Source: Chromatiales bacterium (ex Bugula neritina AB1) (GTDB lineage: Bacteria > Pseudomonadota > Gammaproteobacteria > Granulosicoccales > Granulosicoccaceae). Taken from it: a stretch of DNA of 47,215 nt. Every line of letters begins with the position of its first letter. The stretch's first letter is position 1. The notes under the pieces were generated by a model. The model was not told where the DNA came from, made no database searches, and worked only from the letters and a program-made list of their open reading frames with translations. Where the stretch lies: NCBI GenBank assembly GCA_001730015.1, contig MDLA01000067.1:1-47215 (forward strand). The letters run 5' to 3'. Shown in pieces: positions 35,535-43,969 of this stretch. The position numbers and the translations under genes were made by a program.

Positions 35535-35798
35535 TCACAACCGCGGACTCTGGAACCGGACACGGGCAAGCCGCAAAGACTCATCAAGTTCCCGTCTGCT
35601 AATACCGAGGTCACCTCTGTGCAGGCCGATATCACAAAGCTGGCAATCACTTAATCGAGACAGCTTCTCCATCGAAATAGACTGTTTGCGTTTTTGTCGA
35701 TAGTCAGCAATCAGTTGGCGTAGCAGTCGTGGAATGTAACGTTCTTTGCTGCAACTGGCCATCTCCGTTTGTGTACAGCATTCACCCTGAACATTCAT
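35535..35798 (-). CDS. DUF1127-like small protein
   Basis: An 87-aa protein whose core, LSRLSDCQLCDIGLHRGDL, matches the DUF1127 signature (LsD.qL.DIGL.R.di). Some DUF1127 proteins are small RNA-binding or phosphate/carbon-metabolism modulators. The ATG at 35798 is preferred because AGGTG lies about 9 bases upstream. It overlaps the end of an upstream small ORF by 17 bases, suggesting translational coupling. It lies divergent from a GcvA-like LysR gene, a combination I recall from other Gammaproteobacteria. Confidence 0.8.
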   Translation of the reverse strand: MNVQGECCTQTEMASCSKERYIPRLLRQLIADYRQKRKQSISMEKLSRLSDCQLCDIGLHRGDLGISRRELDESLRLARVRFQSPRL

Positions 35799-36033
35799 TG
35801 CCGAGACACCTGGTCAGCGACAGAGACGGCAGGCTCGCCTGGGTCGAGCAGAACCCTTTTAATTCTGGACAGAATCCCCTGGGTTTCACAGACGCTACCT
35901 CCATAAGCTGCCGTTCGGGTAAGGGTTCGGCATCGATTCGGAATCGACGCTGCATCTCTTCCTGAATTCGCGCATCGTTGGTTGACTCGATTCCGCCCGC
36001 CCGTGCCACGCTATCAAATAGAATCCCGATCAT
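35782..36033 (-). CDS. Candidate small protein upstream of the DUF1127 gene
   Basis: An 83-codon ORF immediately upstream of the DUF1127 gene and overlapping its start. The first half (MIGILFDSVARAGGIESTND followed by a charged helix) looks protein-like; the second half is Cys/Ser-rich and less convincing. No domain is recognised and no clear Shine-Dalgarno is seen. It could be a real partner of the DUF1127 protein or simply the open leader of that gene. Confidence 0.35.
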   Translation of the reverse strand: MIGILFDSVARAGGIESTNDARIQEEMQRRFRIDAEPLPERQLMEVASVKPRGFCPELKGFCSTQASLPSLSLTRCLGNECSG

Positions 36034-36150
36034 AATATTTACTCATGTATATTTTAAATAAAATCTCCGTATGCGAAACTTAGTGTTAATATCACAGCGC
36101 AACAAACGACCATATTTCATATACAAATAAGATTTTCTCATGCGTGAAAG

Positions 36151-37044
36151 ATGATCAGAGCACTTCCACCCCTAAACGCACTGCGTGCATTTGAAGCCAG
36201 CGCGCGTCACCTAAGCTTCACGCTAGCGGCCAAAGAGCTTTTTGTGACTCAGACTGCAGTCAGCCACCAGATCAAATCGCTGGAAGAGTATTTGGGCACA
36301 CAGCTGTTCAAGCGCCTGCCACGAAAACTGATCCTCACTGAACAGGGAGCGCAACTGCTCTACGTTGCTACACGGTGTCTCGATGACATCGCCAGTGTTT
36401 CGGAATCAATCCGCAATCCCGGCTCATACCGCAAACTAACGGTATCGATAACACCCGCGTTCGGAACTCAATGGCTTGTGCCACGGCTCGGGCGCTTCTG
36501 GCGCTTATACCCGGATATCGAACTGAAATTACATCACTCTGTGCAGCTGTCCAATTTCAGCGACGATGTCGATATGGCCGTGCGTGCCGGAACCACAGCC
36601 AACTGGCCGGGCGTTGAAGCCGAGCACCTGATGTCTCTCGATCTAATTCCGGTTTGCGCCCCCACTCTCGCTAATGGCCGCCAGCCACCACAGACGCCGG
36701 ATGAGCTATCGAATCACACATTACTTCACGAAAGTGACTTTGAAGACTGGGCGCAATGGTTACGCAGTGCCGGTAACGATACCATCAATGCACGGCACGG
36801 ACCGCTACTGGGAGATAGCTCGGCAACAATACTAGCCGCCATTGCGGGCGAAGGAATTTCGCTCGTTAGAAGCGTGTTTGTCAAAGAACATGTTAAATCC
36901 GGTCGCCTGGTTCTACCGTTTGCGCTGAGCGTCAGTGACACATTCTGCTACTACGTGGTATACCCGCGGGGCTCACTCACGAACCCGGCGGTTGCTGCAT
37001 TCCGCGACTTCCTTTTTTCCGAACAGAAAAACGAAGAAGAATAG
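36151..37044 (+). CDS. LysR-type regulator, GcvA-like
   Basis: A 297-aa transcription factor. The N-terminal winged helix-turn-helix MIRALPPLNALRAFEASARH, then LSFTLAAKELFVTQTAVSHQ and IKSLEEYLG, is the GcvA-subfamily signature. The C-terminal effector domain keeps TVSITPAFGTQWLVPRLGRF and VDMAVRAG. It is transcribed divergently from the two small genes (DUF1127 and its neighbour), which are its likeliest targets, with a 117-base AT-rich shared promoter region. A strong hairpin follows the stop codon. GcvA controls glycine cleavage in E. coli, but this subfamily has many other targets. Confidence 0.92.
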   Translation: MIRALPPLNALRAFEASARHLSFTLAAKELFVTQTAVSHQIKSLEEYLGTQLFKRLPRKLILTEQGAQLLYVATRCLDDIASVSESIRNPGSYRKLTVSITPAFGTQWLVPRLGRFWRLYPDIELKLHHSVQLSNFSDDVDMAVRAGTTANWPGVEAEHLMSLDLIPVCAPTLANGRQPPQTPDELSNHTLLHESDFEDWAQWLRSAGNDTINARHGPLLGDSSATILAAIAGEGISLVRSVFVKEHVKSGRLVLPFALSVSDTFCYYVVYPRGSLTNPAVAAFRDFLFSEQKNEEE

Positions 37045-37045
37045 C

Positions 37046-37070
37046 GCGCACTCCCACCAGGGAGTGGCGC
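37046..37070 (+). terminator. Hairpin after the LysR gene
   Basis: GCGCACTCCC pairs with GGGAGTGGCGC (one bulged G) around an ACCA loop, starting 2 bases past the stop codon. A TTTTT run follows only about 20 bases later, so it may be a rho-independent terminator with a spaced T-run or a boundary structure with the convergent VOC gene. Confidence 0.65.
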
Positions 37071-37106
37071 CGTGATCCGGATGGTCGTTTTTAGTCCGAG
37101 GGTTAC

Positions 37107-37490
37107 TCAGCTATAGCTTATCACCTCAATTTCTATACCATCGGGCGTATCGAAATAAAACCGCCTGCCCGGTTCATAATCGGCGTGGCTGGTAATGGTC
37201 AGGCCTTCCTGTTTAACCCGAGCCTCAATCGCATCAAGGTTATCTACCACAACACCGAAATGATTTATCTGACTCTCTGTACTGTAGCTGTCAGCGTTTG
37301 ACCTTTTCACACCCGGCTGGGTATAAAGCGCTATATAGGAGTGCTCGCTACCGACATGAATAGTGTAGCCGGCTTCCATCGCCTTCCCCTGCCACCGGAT
37401 ATGCCAGTCGAACAGCCGACACAACAGTGCCGCACTGGAGTGAGTGTCCTTCACAGTAACATTGACGTGTTCAAGATAGTTTGCGGTCAT
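37107..37490 (-). CDS. VOC-family (glyoxalase/dioxygenase-fold) protein
   Basis: A 127-aa single-domain protein of the vicinal-oxygen-chelate superfamily. It begins YLEHVNVTVKDTHSSAALLC (His as first metal-ligand candidate), has INHFGVVVDNLDAIEARVKQ (second His) and ends GRRFYFDTPDGIEIEVISYS with the usual C-terminal Glu ligand. It could be a lyase, dioxygenase or resistance protein; the specific role is unknown. A good Shine-Dalgarno (GGGGAAA) precedes the ATG. A MerR/SoxR-type promoter lies directly upstream (37533-37563), suggesting induction by redox, metal or electrophile stress. Confidence 0.88.
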   Translation of the reverse strand: MTANYLEHVNVTVKDTHSSAALLCRLFDWHIRWQGKAMEAGYTIHVGSEHSYIALYTQPGVKRSNADSYSTESQINHFGVVVDNLDAIEARVKQEGLTITSHADYEPGRRFYFDTPDGIEIEVISYS

Positions 37491-37532
37491 GCGTTTCCCC
37501 TGTATTGACTCAAGTGTGTTAACTCAGGTGGA

Positions 37533-37563
37533 ATGATATTTCCTAAAGTTAACTTGAGGTCAA
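37533..37563 (-). promoter_or_regulatory. MerR/SoxR-type promoter of the VOC gene
   Basis: On the minus strand TTGACC (-35; 37558-37563) and TATCAT (-10; 37533-37538) are separated by exactly 19 bases, the overlong spacer that MerR-family activators need. The spacer overlaps CCTAAAGTTAACTTGAGG (plus strand, 37542-37559), which differs from the E. coli soxS SoxR box (CCTCAAGTTAACTTGAGG, from memory) at one position. The -10 lies about 43 bases before the VOC start. No MerR/SoxR gene is present in the window. Confidence 0.8.
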
Positions 37564-37621
37564 GAGAAAAAAACAACAAATAATCACCTGGTTTTTACAG
37601 TGACCGGAATACGGATGATTT

Positions 37622-39238
37622 TTAGTCAAACAAGTTGGCAATATTTGTTTTTATTTGATCACCAATATACAGTGCCAGTGCCTGTATCGTAGAAGTCGGG
37701 TTGACAGCGCCGGCTGTGACAAAAATACTGCCATCCACAATAAACAGATTTTTCACATCGTGACTTCGCCCCCAGGCATTTACAACTGAATTATCCGGGT
37801 TGTCGCCCATACGCGCGGTGCCCATCTGATGCCAGCCTGCACGGCGCCAGACATCACCACCTTTTCCTAGAATTTGTCTGGCTCCGGCTGCCAGTAACGC
37901 CTCCTCAGCTCTGTCCTCTCCGTGCGCGATCATTTTGCGTGTATTTTCACACACGCGGTAGTTTATCTTTGGCGCGGGTATGCCATCGCTGTCTGTGAGC
38001 TCAGGATCAAGAGTAACGCAATTGGACTCGTGCGCCAGATCCTCGGTTACCACAGTCAGGCCCGCGGAATAGGGATAGACTTCATCAAAGAGACGCCGGT
38101 GCTCTGCGCCCCAGGGCATCGGGTTATCTATACCGTATCCGCCGAGTGCGTAGGTCATTGGGGTGGTATGGCGACCGCTGTGTAAACCATAGCCGCGAAC
38201 AAAATCTCTGGATGGATCCGTCTCATAGAACTCCTGACTCAATATACTGCAGGCCATAGGCCCCTTGAAACCTTCCATTGGCTGGTCAAATACACCTGTT
38301 ACGCCAGTCAGCGGATGGAACATCAGATTTTTACCAACCATGCCACTGCGGTTAGCCAGTCCATCCGGAAACTGGCTGGAAGTTGAGTTAAGCAGAAGTC
38401 GCGGGGTACCGACACCGTTGCAGGCCACAACAACCATTTCAGCTTTTTGCTCGTGTACCTGACCGTTTTCACCGTGATACAGCACTCCGGTCGCCATACC
38501 ATCTTCGCCTACGGTAATTTCCCGCACCCGACAACCGGTTCTGAGTTCCACTCCCTGGCGCTGCAGCATTGGCCAATAGTTAAAACTGACACTGGCTTTT
38601 GCGCCCACGGCACAACCGAGATCGCATGTACCTGCATTGACACACCTGGAACGACCTTCATAGTCTTCACTGAGAATAGCGACATCTGAAGGCCACCAAT
38701 GCCACCCGAGTTCATTAAAGCCGCGCGCCAGTGTTTTACCAAGTTTGCCGATGGGGATCGGTGGTAGTGGTGGTACATAATGCGGGTAAGCCGGATTACC
38801 TCCGAGACCCGACACACCCATATTACGATCGTTCTGATCATAGAATGGGGCCAGTGTGCCGTAGTCTATCGGCCAGTCAGAGCCGACACCGTCCAGTGAA
38901 TTAGATTTAAAATCAGACGGTCGCAACCGAGGCCAGTGACCCAGAAAATTAATAGTCGAACCACCCACCGCATTAAAATTAACCGGAGTAATGCTCGAGT
39001 CTATTGAGTTAACAGGGTAATCCTGCGGCAATTGCCGAACATTGGGGTCACAGCTGAATTTGTCATACCGGCTTAATTCGTAGTCGCTATTCCGGCTCGG
39101 GAAATCGCTATCCTGTAGATGAGGCCCCTGCTCAAGACACAGTATTCGCATCCGCGTGTCAGTTAGCGACCAGGCAATAGCAGCACCGGATGCACCGGCA
39201 CCTATAATTAATACATCAACTGTTTCGTTCTTCATCAA
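37622..39238 (-). CDS. GMC-family FAD oxidoreductase
   Basis: A 538-aa flavoenzyme. The N-terminal FAD Rossmann motif is VLIIGAGASGAAIAW (residues 9-23). It also has CVNAGTCDLGCAVGAKAS, seen in gluconate- and fructose-dehydrogenase-type large subunits, and the catalytic region WHQMGTARMGDNPDNSVVN with the active-site His. It ends with the usual VNPTSTIQALALYIG helix. No signal peptide or twin-arginine motif is visible. It is encoded 14 bases after the subunit-3-like gene, in an operon with an ABC sugar importer. It probably oxidises a sugar or polyol. No cytochrome c subunit gene is present in the window. Confidence 0.93.
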   Translation of the reverse strand: MMKNETVDVLIIGAGASGAAIAWSLTDTRMRILCLEQGPHLQDSDFPSRNSDYELSRYDKFSCDPNVRQLPQDYPVNSIDSSITPVNFNAVGGSTINFLGHWPRLRPSDFKSNSLDGVGSDWPIDYGTLAPFYDQNDRNMGVSGLGGNPAYPHYVPPLPPIPIGKLGKTLARGFNELGWHWWPSDVAILSEDYEGRSRCVNAGTCDLGCAVGAKASVSFNYWPMLQRQGVELRTGCRVREITVGEDGMATGVLYHGENGQVHEQKAEMVVVACNGVGTPRLLLNSTSSQFPDGLANRSGMVGKNLMFHPLTGVTGVFDQPMEGFKGPMACSILSQEFYETDPSRDFVRGYGLHSGRHTTPMTYALGGYGIDNPMPWGAEHRRLFDEVYPYSAGLTVVTEDLAHESNCVTLDPELTDSDGIPAPKINYRVCENTRKMIAHGEDRAEEALLAAGARQILGKGGDVWRRAGWHQMGTARMGDNPDNSVVNAWGRSHDVKNLFIVDGSIFVTAGAVNPTSTIQALALYIGDQIKTNIANLFD

Positions 39239-39252
39239 TTGCTACCTGCCGA

Positions 39253-39747
39253 TCAACAGCTGCGAAAACAAGGCCCACGCTCTCTCACTGATCGGGTCAG
39301 TGCCGCCATTTCATCGGGTGGTTCAATTGGCACGGCGTAGCCATTTGGCTGCGTTGGCTCAGACGATAAACCAAGCAACCCTCTTATATCAGCCCGGCTG
39401 TAGTAGCCCATATAGGTGGTTTTTACTAGATGGCCAAACTGTTCCGGGTAATGTTGCTGCAGCCAGTTTGCCGATTGAACATTCCCCTGCTCATTCAACT
39501 CGGCGCCATTTCGCTCTGCCGGGAGTTTTTGCAGACCGCCTTTTCCTCGCAGCGCGTCCATTATCGCAACAACAGCATCAGCAACAACAGCATCCTCATT
39601 GGCAACTTTCTCCAGATACTCCGCTATTCCCAACTCCCCGGCTCCTGGAATCCGGCTTTGAGCATTGGGAGGAATCAAAGCATCGAGAATTCCATCGATC
39701 AGGTTTCTGTCAGCGCTTTCTGAAAACAGTGAGGTTTCAGCGACCAT
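39253..39747 (-). CDS. Gluconate 2-dehydrogenase subunit 3-like protein
   Basis: A 164-aa helical protein of the family that chaperones or escorts the GMC large subunit. It shows the ILDALIPPN and IPGAGELGIAEYLE helices, then a C-terminal FGHLVKTTYMGYYSRADIRG segment typical of the family. The family usually carries a twin-arginine signal, which hitch-hikes the partner to the periplasm. Here none is present (start MVAETSLFSESADRN), so the pair may act in the cytoplasm. It lies between the ABC permease (11-base gap) and the GMC gene (14-base gap), so it is part of one operon. Confidence 0.88.
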   Translation of the reverse strand: MVAETSLFSESADRNLIDGILDALIPPNAQSRIPGAGELGIAEYLEKVANEDAVVADAVVAIMDALRGKGGLQKLPAERNGAELNEQGNVQSANWLQQHYPEQFGHLVKTTYMGYYSRADIRGLLGLSSEPTQPNGYAVPIEPPDEMAALTRSVRERGPCFRSC

Positions 39748-39758
39748 AGCTTTTCCCG

Positions 39759-40940
39759 TTACGAAGACTGGCTGGCACCGGATCTGGATATAGCGTCAAT
39801 GGCTACAGCCAGTAATAAAATAGCACCTGAGAACATCAACTTATCTGCCGCACTGGCACCGGATAAATCCAGCCCGTTACCGAGTGAACCAATAACAAGT
39901 GCACCTAGAATGGCATTCCACACGGAACCGCGGCCTCCGAAAAGTGAAGTACCACCGATGACCGCCGCACCAATAGCCTCCAGTAATAAAGGCCCGCCCG
40001 CAAAAGCATTAAACGAAACCGATGCGTAACGCGAAGCGCCGACAATGCCACCAATGGCCGCCATCATGCCGACTATAGCAAATGCCGCAACCCGGATTTG
40101 CTTTACATTAATACCAACTCTGCGCGCGCTCTCGGCGTTCCCCCCGACCGCAAACAGCGCCCGTCCGAATGGCGTAGAGGTTGTTATCCACCCCAGCAAG
40201 GCAGTCAGGCTGAGTAACAGAACAACAAGTACAGGTACACCACGATAACTGTTTAGCATGGCAACTGTACCGAGCACCAGCACCGCAAAAAATAGAATTT
40301 GCCCCACAAGTGCTGTGGCAGATTCAAGCTCGAGTGCTTGTGCTCTGCGAAGCCTCTGTCGCCGCAGGACTACTGCAATAAATGCGATTACGCAAACCAC
40401 GCCGACAACCCAGCCAACAAACGGGGGCAGACTCACGGTTGTAATTCCGCGAATAACCGGATCACGCATATTGATCGCACCCTGAATGCCCAGAATCTTC
40501 AGCATCAGTCCCTGAAACCCGAGCAATCCAGCCAGCGTTACAACAAAAGACGGAATACCGATATAGGACACCAGCAGCCCCTGGCATAGTCCCATTACGA
40601 TACCCAGTGCAATAGCAATTAATGCCGCAGGCACACCCGGCACACCGGCGACGATTAGCACCGCCATCAATGCAGCGCACACCCCGGCTGTGGCCGCCGC
40701 TGACAGATCGATATCTCCCAGTAACAATACAATGGTAATGCCGACAGCCAGAGTCCCGACCACCGCACTTTGCATAAATAGAAAATAGAAATTACGCGGG
40801 CTCAGAAAGGCGGGCTCGGTTATACCGAACCAGAGCCAGATCGCGACCAGCGCCAGTAGCACGGGTACAAAAGATCCAAAGCGTGTTTCGCGCAGCTGGC
40901 GAAATCGTTCAGTCAATGACGGTTTGCTTTCAGTCTGCAT
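39759..40940 (-). CDS. Sugar ABC transporter permease (XylH/RbsC type)
   Basis: A 393-aa inner-membrane permease of the BPD_transp_2 family, with about ten hydrophobic helices. The signature SYIGIPSFVVTLAGLLGFQG and the later TSTPFGRALFAVGGNAESAR, RRVGINVKQIRV and GGTSLFGGRGSVWNAILGAL match monosaccharide importers. It overlaps the ATPase gene by 11 bases, indicating translational coupling. The long loop before the second half (residues about 195-215, RRQRLRRAQALELES) resembles XylH. Confidence 0.93.
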   Translation of the reverse strand: MQTESKPSLTERFRQLRETRFGSFVPVLLALVAIWLWFGITEPAFLSPRNFYFLFMQSAVVGTLAVGITIVLLLGDIDLSAAATAGVCAALMAVLIVAGVPGVPAALIAIALGIVMGLCQGLLVSYIGIPSFVVTLAGLLGFQGLMLKILGIQGAINMRDPVIRGITTVSLPPFVGWVVGVVCVIAFIAVVLRRQRLRRAQALELESATALVGQILFFAVLVLGTVAMLNSYRGVPVLVVLLLSLTALLGWITTSTPFGRALFAVGGNAESARRVGINVKQIRVAAFAIVGMMAAIGGIVGASRYASVSFNAFAGGPLLLEAIGAAVIGGTSLFGGRGSVWNAILGALVIGSLGNGLDLSGASAADKLMFSGAILLLAVAIDAISRSGASQSS

Positions 40941-41748
40941 CAGTGGAGCCTGCGGTCACACCCGCCGTCATCGCAACAACAATTTCATCCGGTGTTGTTC
41001 CGTCAGTACGATAGGTGGCGACGTTGCTGCCGTGACGCAATACCGTAATGCGATCAGAAATCTCAAATATGTCTTTTAAGTTGTGGGATATATACACCAC
41101 CGCATGATTGGTATCTCTCAATCGCTTTACTACATCGAGCACCTGCCTGGTTTGCACAACTCCGAGCGCTGCTGTTGGCTCGTCGAGCAATACCACGGAG
41201 GAATCTGCGCCCACAGCGCGCGCAATAGCAATAGCCTGTCGCTGACCGCCGGACAGACCACCGACCCTCGCGCGTACCGATTTCAAGGTTCGAACCTGAA
41301 GCTGGTCAATCGCTTTGAGTGCTGTTTTTTCCATTAAAAGATCATCTATCGGACGCAGGCAGCGCGGCAGAAACCCCCACCCGGGCTTTATTGGTTCAGA
41401 TCCGAGTGACAGGTTGGCCGAGACATCGAGGTTTTCACACAAAGCCAGATCCTGATAGACAATTTGAATACCGAGGCGAGTGGCATCCTGCGGGCTAGCT
41501 ATAGAAACAGGCTTTCCTTCCAGTTGAAAACTCCCTTCATCCGCTACATAAGCGCCGGCCAGAATTTTCATCAGGGTGGACTTACCGGCACCGTTATCAC
41601 CCACCAGAGCCATTACCTCGCCACGAGCCACTTCAAACTCTATACGCTCAAGCGCCTGCACACCGCCAAACCGTTTGCTAATATCAGCAACCGACAAATG
41701 TGCGGGCGGGGCTGAATGCCCCACCCTCTCTATAGACTCAGAGACCAT
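40930..41748 (-). CDS. Sugar ABC transporter ATP-binding protein (single-domain)
   Basis: A 272-aa ATPase with Walker A GDNGAGKST, Q-loop YQDLALC, signature LSGGQRQ, Walker B VVLLDEP and a His switch in VYISHN. Xylose- and ribose-type ATPases usually have two fused ABC domains (about 500 aa); this one has a single domain, like FrcA-type fructose importers, so it should function as a homodimer. It starts 6 bases after the binding-protein gene and overlaps the permease gene. It ends with a Ser-Thr-Asp-Ala-Asp tail. Confidence 0.93.
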   Translation of the reverse strand: MVSESIERVGHSAPPAHLSVADISKRFGGVQALERIEFEVARGEVMALVGDNGAGKSTLMKILAGAYVADEGSFQLEGKPVSIASPQDATRLGIQIVYQDLALCENLDVSANLSLGSEPIKPGWGFLPRCLRPIDDLLMEKTALKAIDQLQVRTLKSVRARVGGLSGGQRQAIAIARAVGADSSVVLLDEPTAALGVVQTRQVLDVVKRLRDTNHAVVYISHNLKDIFEISDRITVLRHGSNVATYRTDGTTPDEIVVAMTAGVTAGSTDAD

Positions 41749-41754
41749 AACTGC

Positions 41755-42825
41755 TTAGTTTTTGCAGAAGCCGGTGTCAGATGCAACACCTTCGCAGACG
41801 GCATCCTTGCTAACAGAGGTGTCGTTATCTATAACATAGGCAACGCCGGTTTCACCCACAGCCGAGTAAGAACCAACCGACACATAATTTACCTCTGCAC
41901 CAACGCCGTTTTTAACGGTATTCGGGGCGAGATCATCTACGCTTTTTCCTTCAAGCAGTCGGGCAGTCACTTGCGCAGTCGCTTCAGCCATATCGGCCAG
42001 AGGGCGCCAGCCGCATTGCGTCTGCTTACCCAGCAGCATCAGTTGCAGCGCCTGTATAGTGCAATCCAGCCCGGAAACAGGCACCGTACCAGCCATACCC
42101 TGTTCTTCCATTGAAGCGATTGCCGCGCCCGCATTGCCATCGTTCGAAGAAACAACCCCTTGTACATTGTTATCGAGTTTTGTCAGCGCCTGATCCATTG
42201 AACGTCGTGCGATAGCCGGATCCCAGCCCTGAGTCCAGTTCTCATAGCCCATTATTCTTTTGCCCGACTCAAACAAAGGCGTGAGTGCGCGCAGCTGACC
42301 ATTGTGGATCACCGCGGCATTCGGGTCAGTCGGGGAGCCTTTGAGCATTACCAGGGTATCACCATCTTTGGTGTTTTCAATCACGTGCATGGCCTGGTCA
42401 TAGCCCATGCCTTCAAGGTCAGCCTGAACCCAGAAAGTGGTGTTTTCCGAGTTAATCATGCGATCATAGGCAATGGTTGGAACGCCCGCTTCCTTCGCGC
42501 TGTCCGCAATAATGGCAGAACTTTCACCGTCAATAGGAATAACTACCAGTACTTTTGCGCCCTGCGTTAACGCCTGCTCAGCCTGGCGTTGCTGCGCTGC
42601 AGTATCGTTGTTGGCGTTCAGCACCTCAACAGATGCCGCAGGTGCATTCTTTTTCATTGACTCCAGAAAAAATGCCGCATCCTGACTTTCCCACCGCGGA
42701 TTAACATTCTCCGGTAACAGCAAGGCAACATCCGCTGCATTTGCACTACCAAAAGTAAGGGCACAAGCCAGCGCAATACCGCTGACCCTGGTTTTCCCGG
42801 AATAAACCTGTTCTATATTGAGCAT
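41755..42825 (-). CDS. Periplasmic sugar-binding protein (XylF-like)
   Basis: A 356-aa binding protein of the Peripla_BP_4 family. The start at 42825 is chosen because AGGAG lies 6 bases upstream and a signal peptide begins there (cleavage after SANA). Mature residues ADVALLLPENVNPRWESQD, then VVIPIDGESSAIIADSAKEAG and TLVMLKGSPTDPNAAVIHNG, resemble xylose-binding XylF. Six Cys-containing segments near the C-terminus are unusual for the family. It is the first gene of the importer set; a paired direct repeat (42849-42871) lies in its promoter region. Which sugar it binds is not evident. Confidence 0.93.
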   Translation of the reverse strand: MLNIEQVYSGKTRVSGIALACALTFGSANAADVALLLPENVNPRWESQDAAFFLESMKKNAPAASVEVLNANNDTAAQQRQAEQALTQGAKVLVVIPIDGESSAIIADSAKEAGVPTIAYDRMINSENTTFWVQADLEGMGYDQAMHVIENTKDGDTLVMLKGSPTDPNAAVIHNGQLRALTPLFESGKRIMGYENWTQGWDPAIARRSMDQALTKLDNNVQGVVSSNDGNAGAAIASMEEQGMAGTVPVSGLDCTIQALQLMLLGKQTQCGWRPLADMAEATAQVTARLLEGKSVDDLAPNTVKNGVGAEVNYVSVGSYSAVGETGVAYVIDNDTSVSKDAVCEGVASDTGFCKN

Positions 42826-42848
42826 TCGATTCTCCTGACTGGATCTAG

Positions 42849-42871
42849 TTGACTTTAGATTATTGACTTTA
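42849..42871 (-). promoter_or_regulatory. TTGACTTTA direct repeat upstream of the binding-protein gene
   Basis: TTGACTTTA occurs at 42849-42857 and 42863-42871, a 14-base period, about 25-45 bases before the start codon and next to an A/T-rich tract. It could be part of the promoter or a regulator site; function is inferred from position only. Confidence 0.4.
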
Positions 42872-43023
42872 AAATATAAAAACAACACGTTGCAGGGCAA
42901 TACCTGCCCCAGATACGTGGTACACCTGGCAACAATTCTCTTGTCTATTTCTTTGCTAATCCTCCCCTCCATCGACAAAATATCGAGCAAACCAGCAACA
43001 CCGGCAAGCTCGCGAAACACCAT

Positions 43024-43761
43024 TTAAACCGGTTTCAACATTCCGTTAAGTCGCAGGCTTGTATCTCCGAGCAAATAACTCATCAGCCGTTCGGCATTAT
43101 CACCATCACGAGCGGCAATCGCCTCATAGACCTCGCGGTGGACTGGCAGTGACCTTTCATTTTTCCGCGGATCATCATTTGTTAAGCGTATAGAACTCAA
43201 CAAGGCCGAGAATATAACGCCTTCGAGTGCTACCAGAAAATCATTGTCGGTAGCGCGCAGAATTGCACGGTGAAAAGTTGCGTCAGCAAAAACAAAATCT
43301 TCCACTGCCCCCTTTTCCGCCTCCATTCGCTCCAGCGCACTTACAATAGCAAGGTGACTCTCATCAGAACCGCGCTCAGCAGCCCAGCGAGCAGCCTTGG
43401 GTTCGACTATATGCCGCACCTCCATTAATTGATTCAGTTGTGTTGAGTCTGCCGGCGCACTCTGCTGCCAGGCGAGAACGTCATCATCCAGTAGCCCCCA
43501 GTTCGCGCGCGGTCGAACACGGGTTCCAATACCACGCCGCACTTCAAGCAGCCCCTTGCCAACCAGAGTTTTCACTGCATCGCGAATTACCGAACGGCTC
43601 ACTTGATAGCGCTTGGCGAGGGTTGCTTCATCTTCGATCAAATCACCGGGATGAAGTTTAGCGGTAACAACGCGGGTACCAATGGCTCTGGCAACCTGAG
43701 CTGAAAGACTGGGCGCCAAGCCGGTCAGCTGCTTGAGATCGTAGAAAATTGCCTCTGTCAT
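43024..43761 (-). CDS. GntR-family (FadR/FCD) regulator next to the ABC importer
   Basis: A 245-aa repressor-type protein. The N-terminal winged helix includes ATLAKRYQVSRSVIRDAVKT and the wing GLLEVRRGIGTRVRPR. The FCD ligand-binding domain contains the expected metal-coordinating residues (Asp in FADATFHRAIL, His in LPVHREVYEAI). It begins 10 bases downstream of a perfect 8-3-8 inverted repeat (43771-43789), a likely autoregulatory operator. The neighbouring importer and divergent dehydratase are its probable targets. DgoR-like galactonate regulators are the nearest well-known relatives I recall; the ligand here is unknown. Confidence 0.92.
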   Translation of the reverse strand: MTEAIFYDLKQLTGLAPSLSAQVARAIGTRVVTAKLHPGDLIEDEATLAKRYQVSRSVIRDAVKTLVGKGLLEVRRGIGTRVRPRANWGLLDDDVLAWQQSAPADSTQLNQLMEVRHIVEPKAARWAAERGSDESHLAIVSALERMEAEKGAVEDFVFADATFHRAILRATDNDFLVALEGVIFSALLSSIRLTNDDPRKNERSLPVHREVYEAIAARDGDNAERLMSYLLGDTSLRLNGMLKPV

Positions 43762-43770
43762 AAGATGTAC

Positions 43771-43789
43771 TTAAACATATGATGTTTAA
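43771..43789. promoter_or_regulatory. Inverted repeat TTAAACAT-ATG-ATGTTTAA
   Basis: Two perfect 8-base arms separated by 3 bases, 9 bases upstream of the GntR gene start. Size and symmetry suit a dimeric winged-helix regulator; autoregulation is the simplest reading. Confidence 0.65.
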
Positions 43790-43846
43790 AATTTCAAATG
43801 ATAATTTGCAGCGAACGTAAAAGTATTCCCGATCCGATCCAGGCCC

Positions 43847-43862
43847 CTTTCATATATGAAAG
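43847..43862. promoter_or_regulatory. 16-bp perfect palindrome CTTTCATATATGAAAG
   Basis: Lies in the middle of the divergent control region between the two sugar operons. Its sequence is unrelated to the other two dyads there, so a third regulator or a promoter-proximal structure may use it. Confidence 0.5.
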
Positions 43863-43953
43863 TTGTTGTGAAGAGGATAAAAATCTGACTTAAAATATCG
43901 GATTCGACATTGATCATTCATTCTCGGAGAGCCTCCTGTGTGATACCCTCCTG

Positions 43954-43969
43954 TTTTGGTATACCAAAA
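43954..43969. promoter_or_regulatory. 16-bp perfect palindrome TTTTGGTATACCAAAA (FCD-type operator)
   Basis: The core TTGGTATACCAA matches what I recall as the consensus core of ExuR/UxuR operators, which are bound by FCD-family GntR regulators of hexuronate genes. It lies about 80 bases before the dehydratase start, a suitable place for repression. Either FCD regulator in this locus could bind it. Confidence 0.7.

Noticed and set aside
40930..41748. Truncated two-domain sugar ABC ATPase
   Set aside because: The single ABC domain is complete with all motifs; single-domain sugar ATPases are known, so no truncation is needed.
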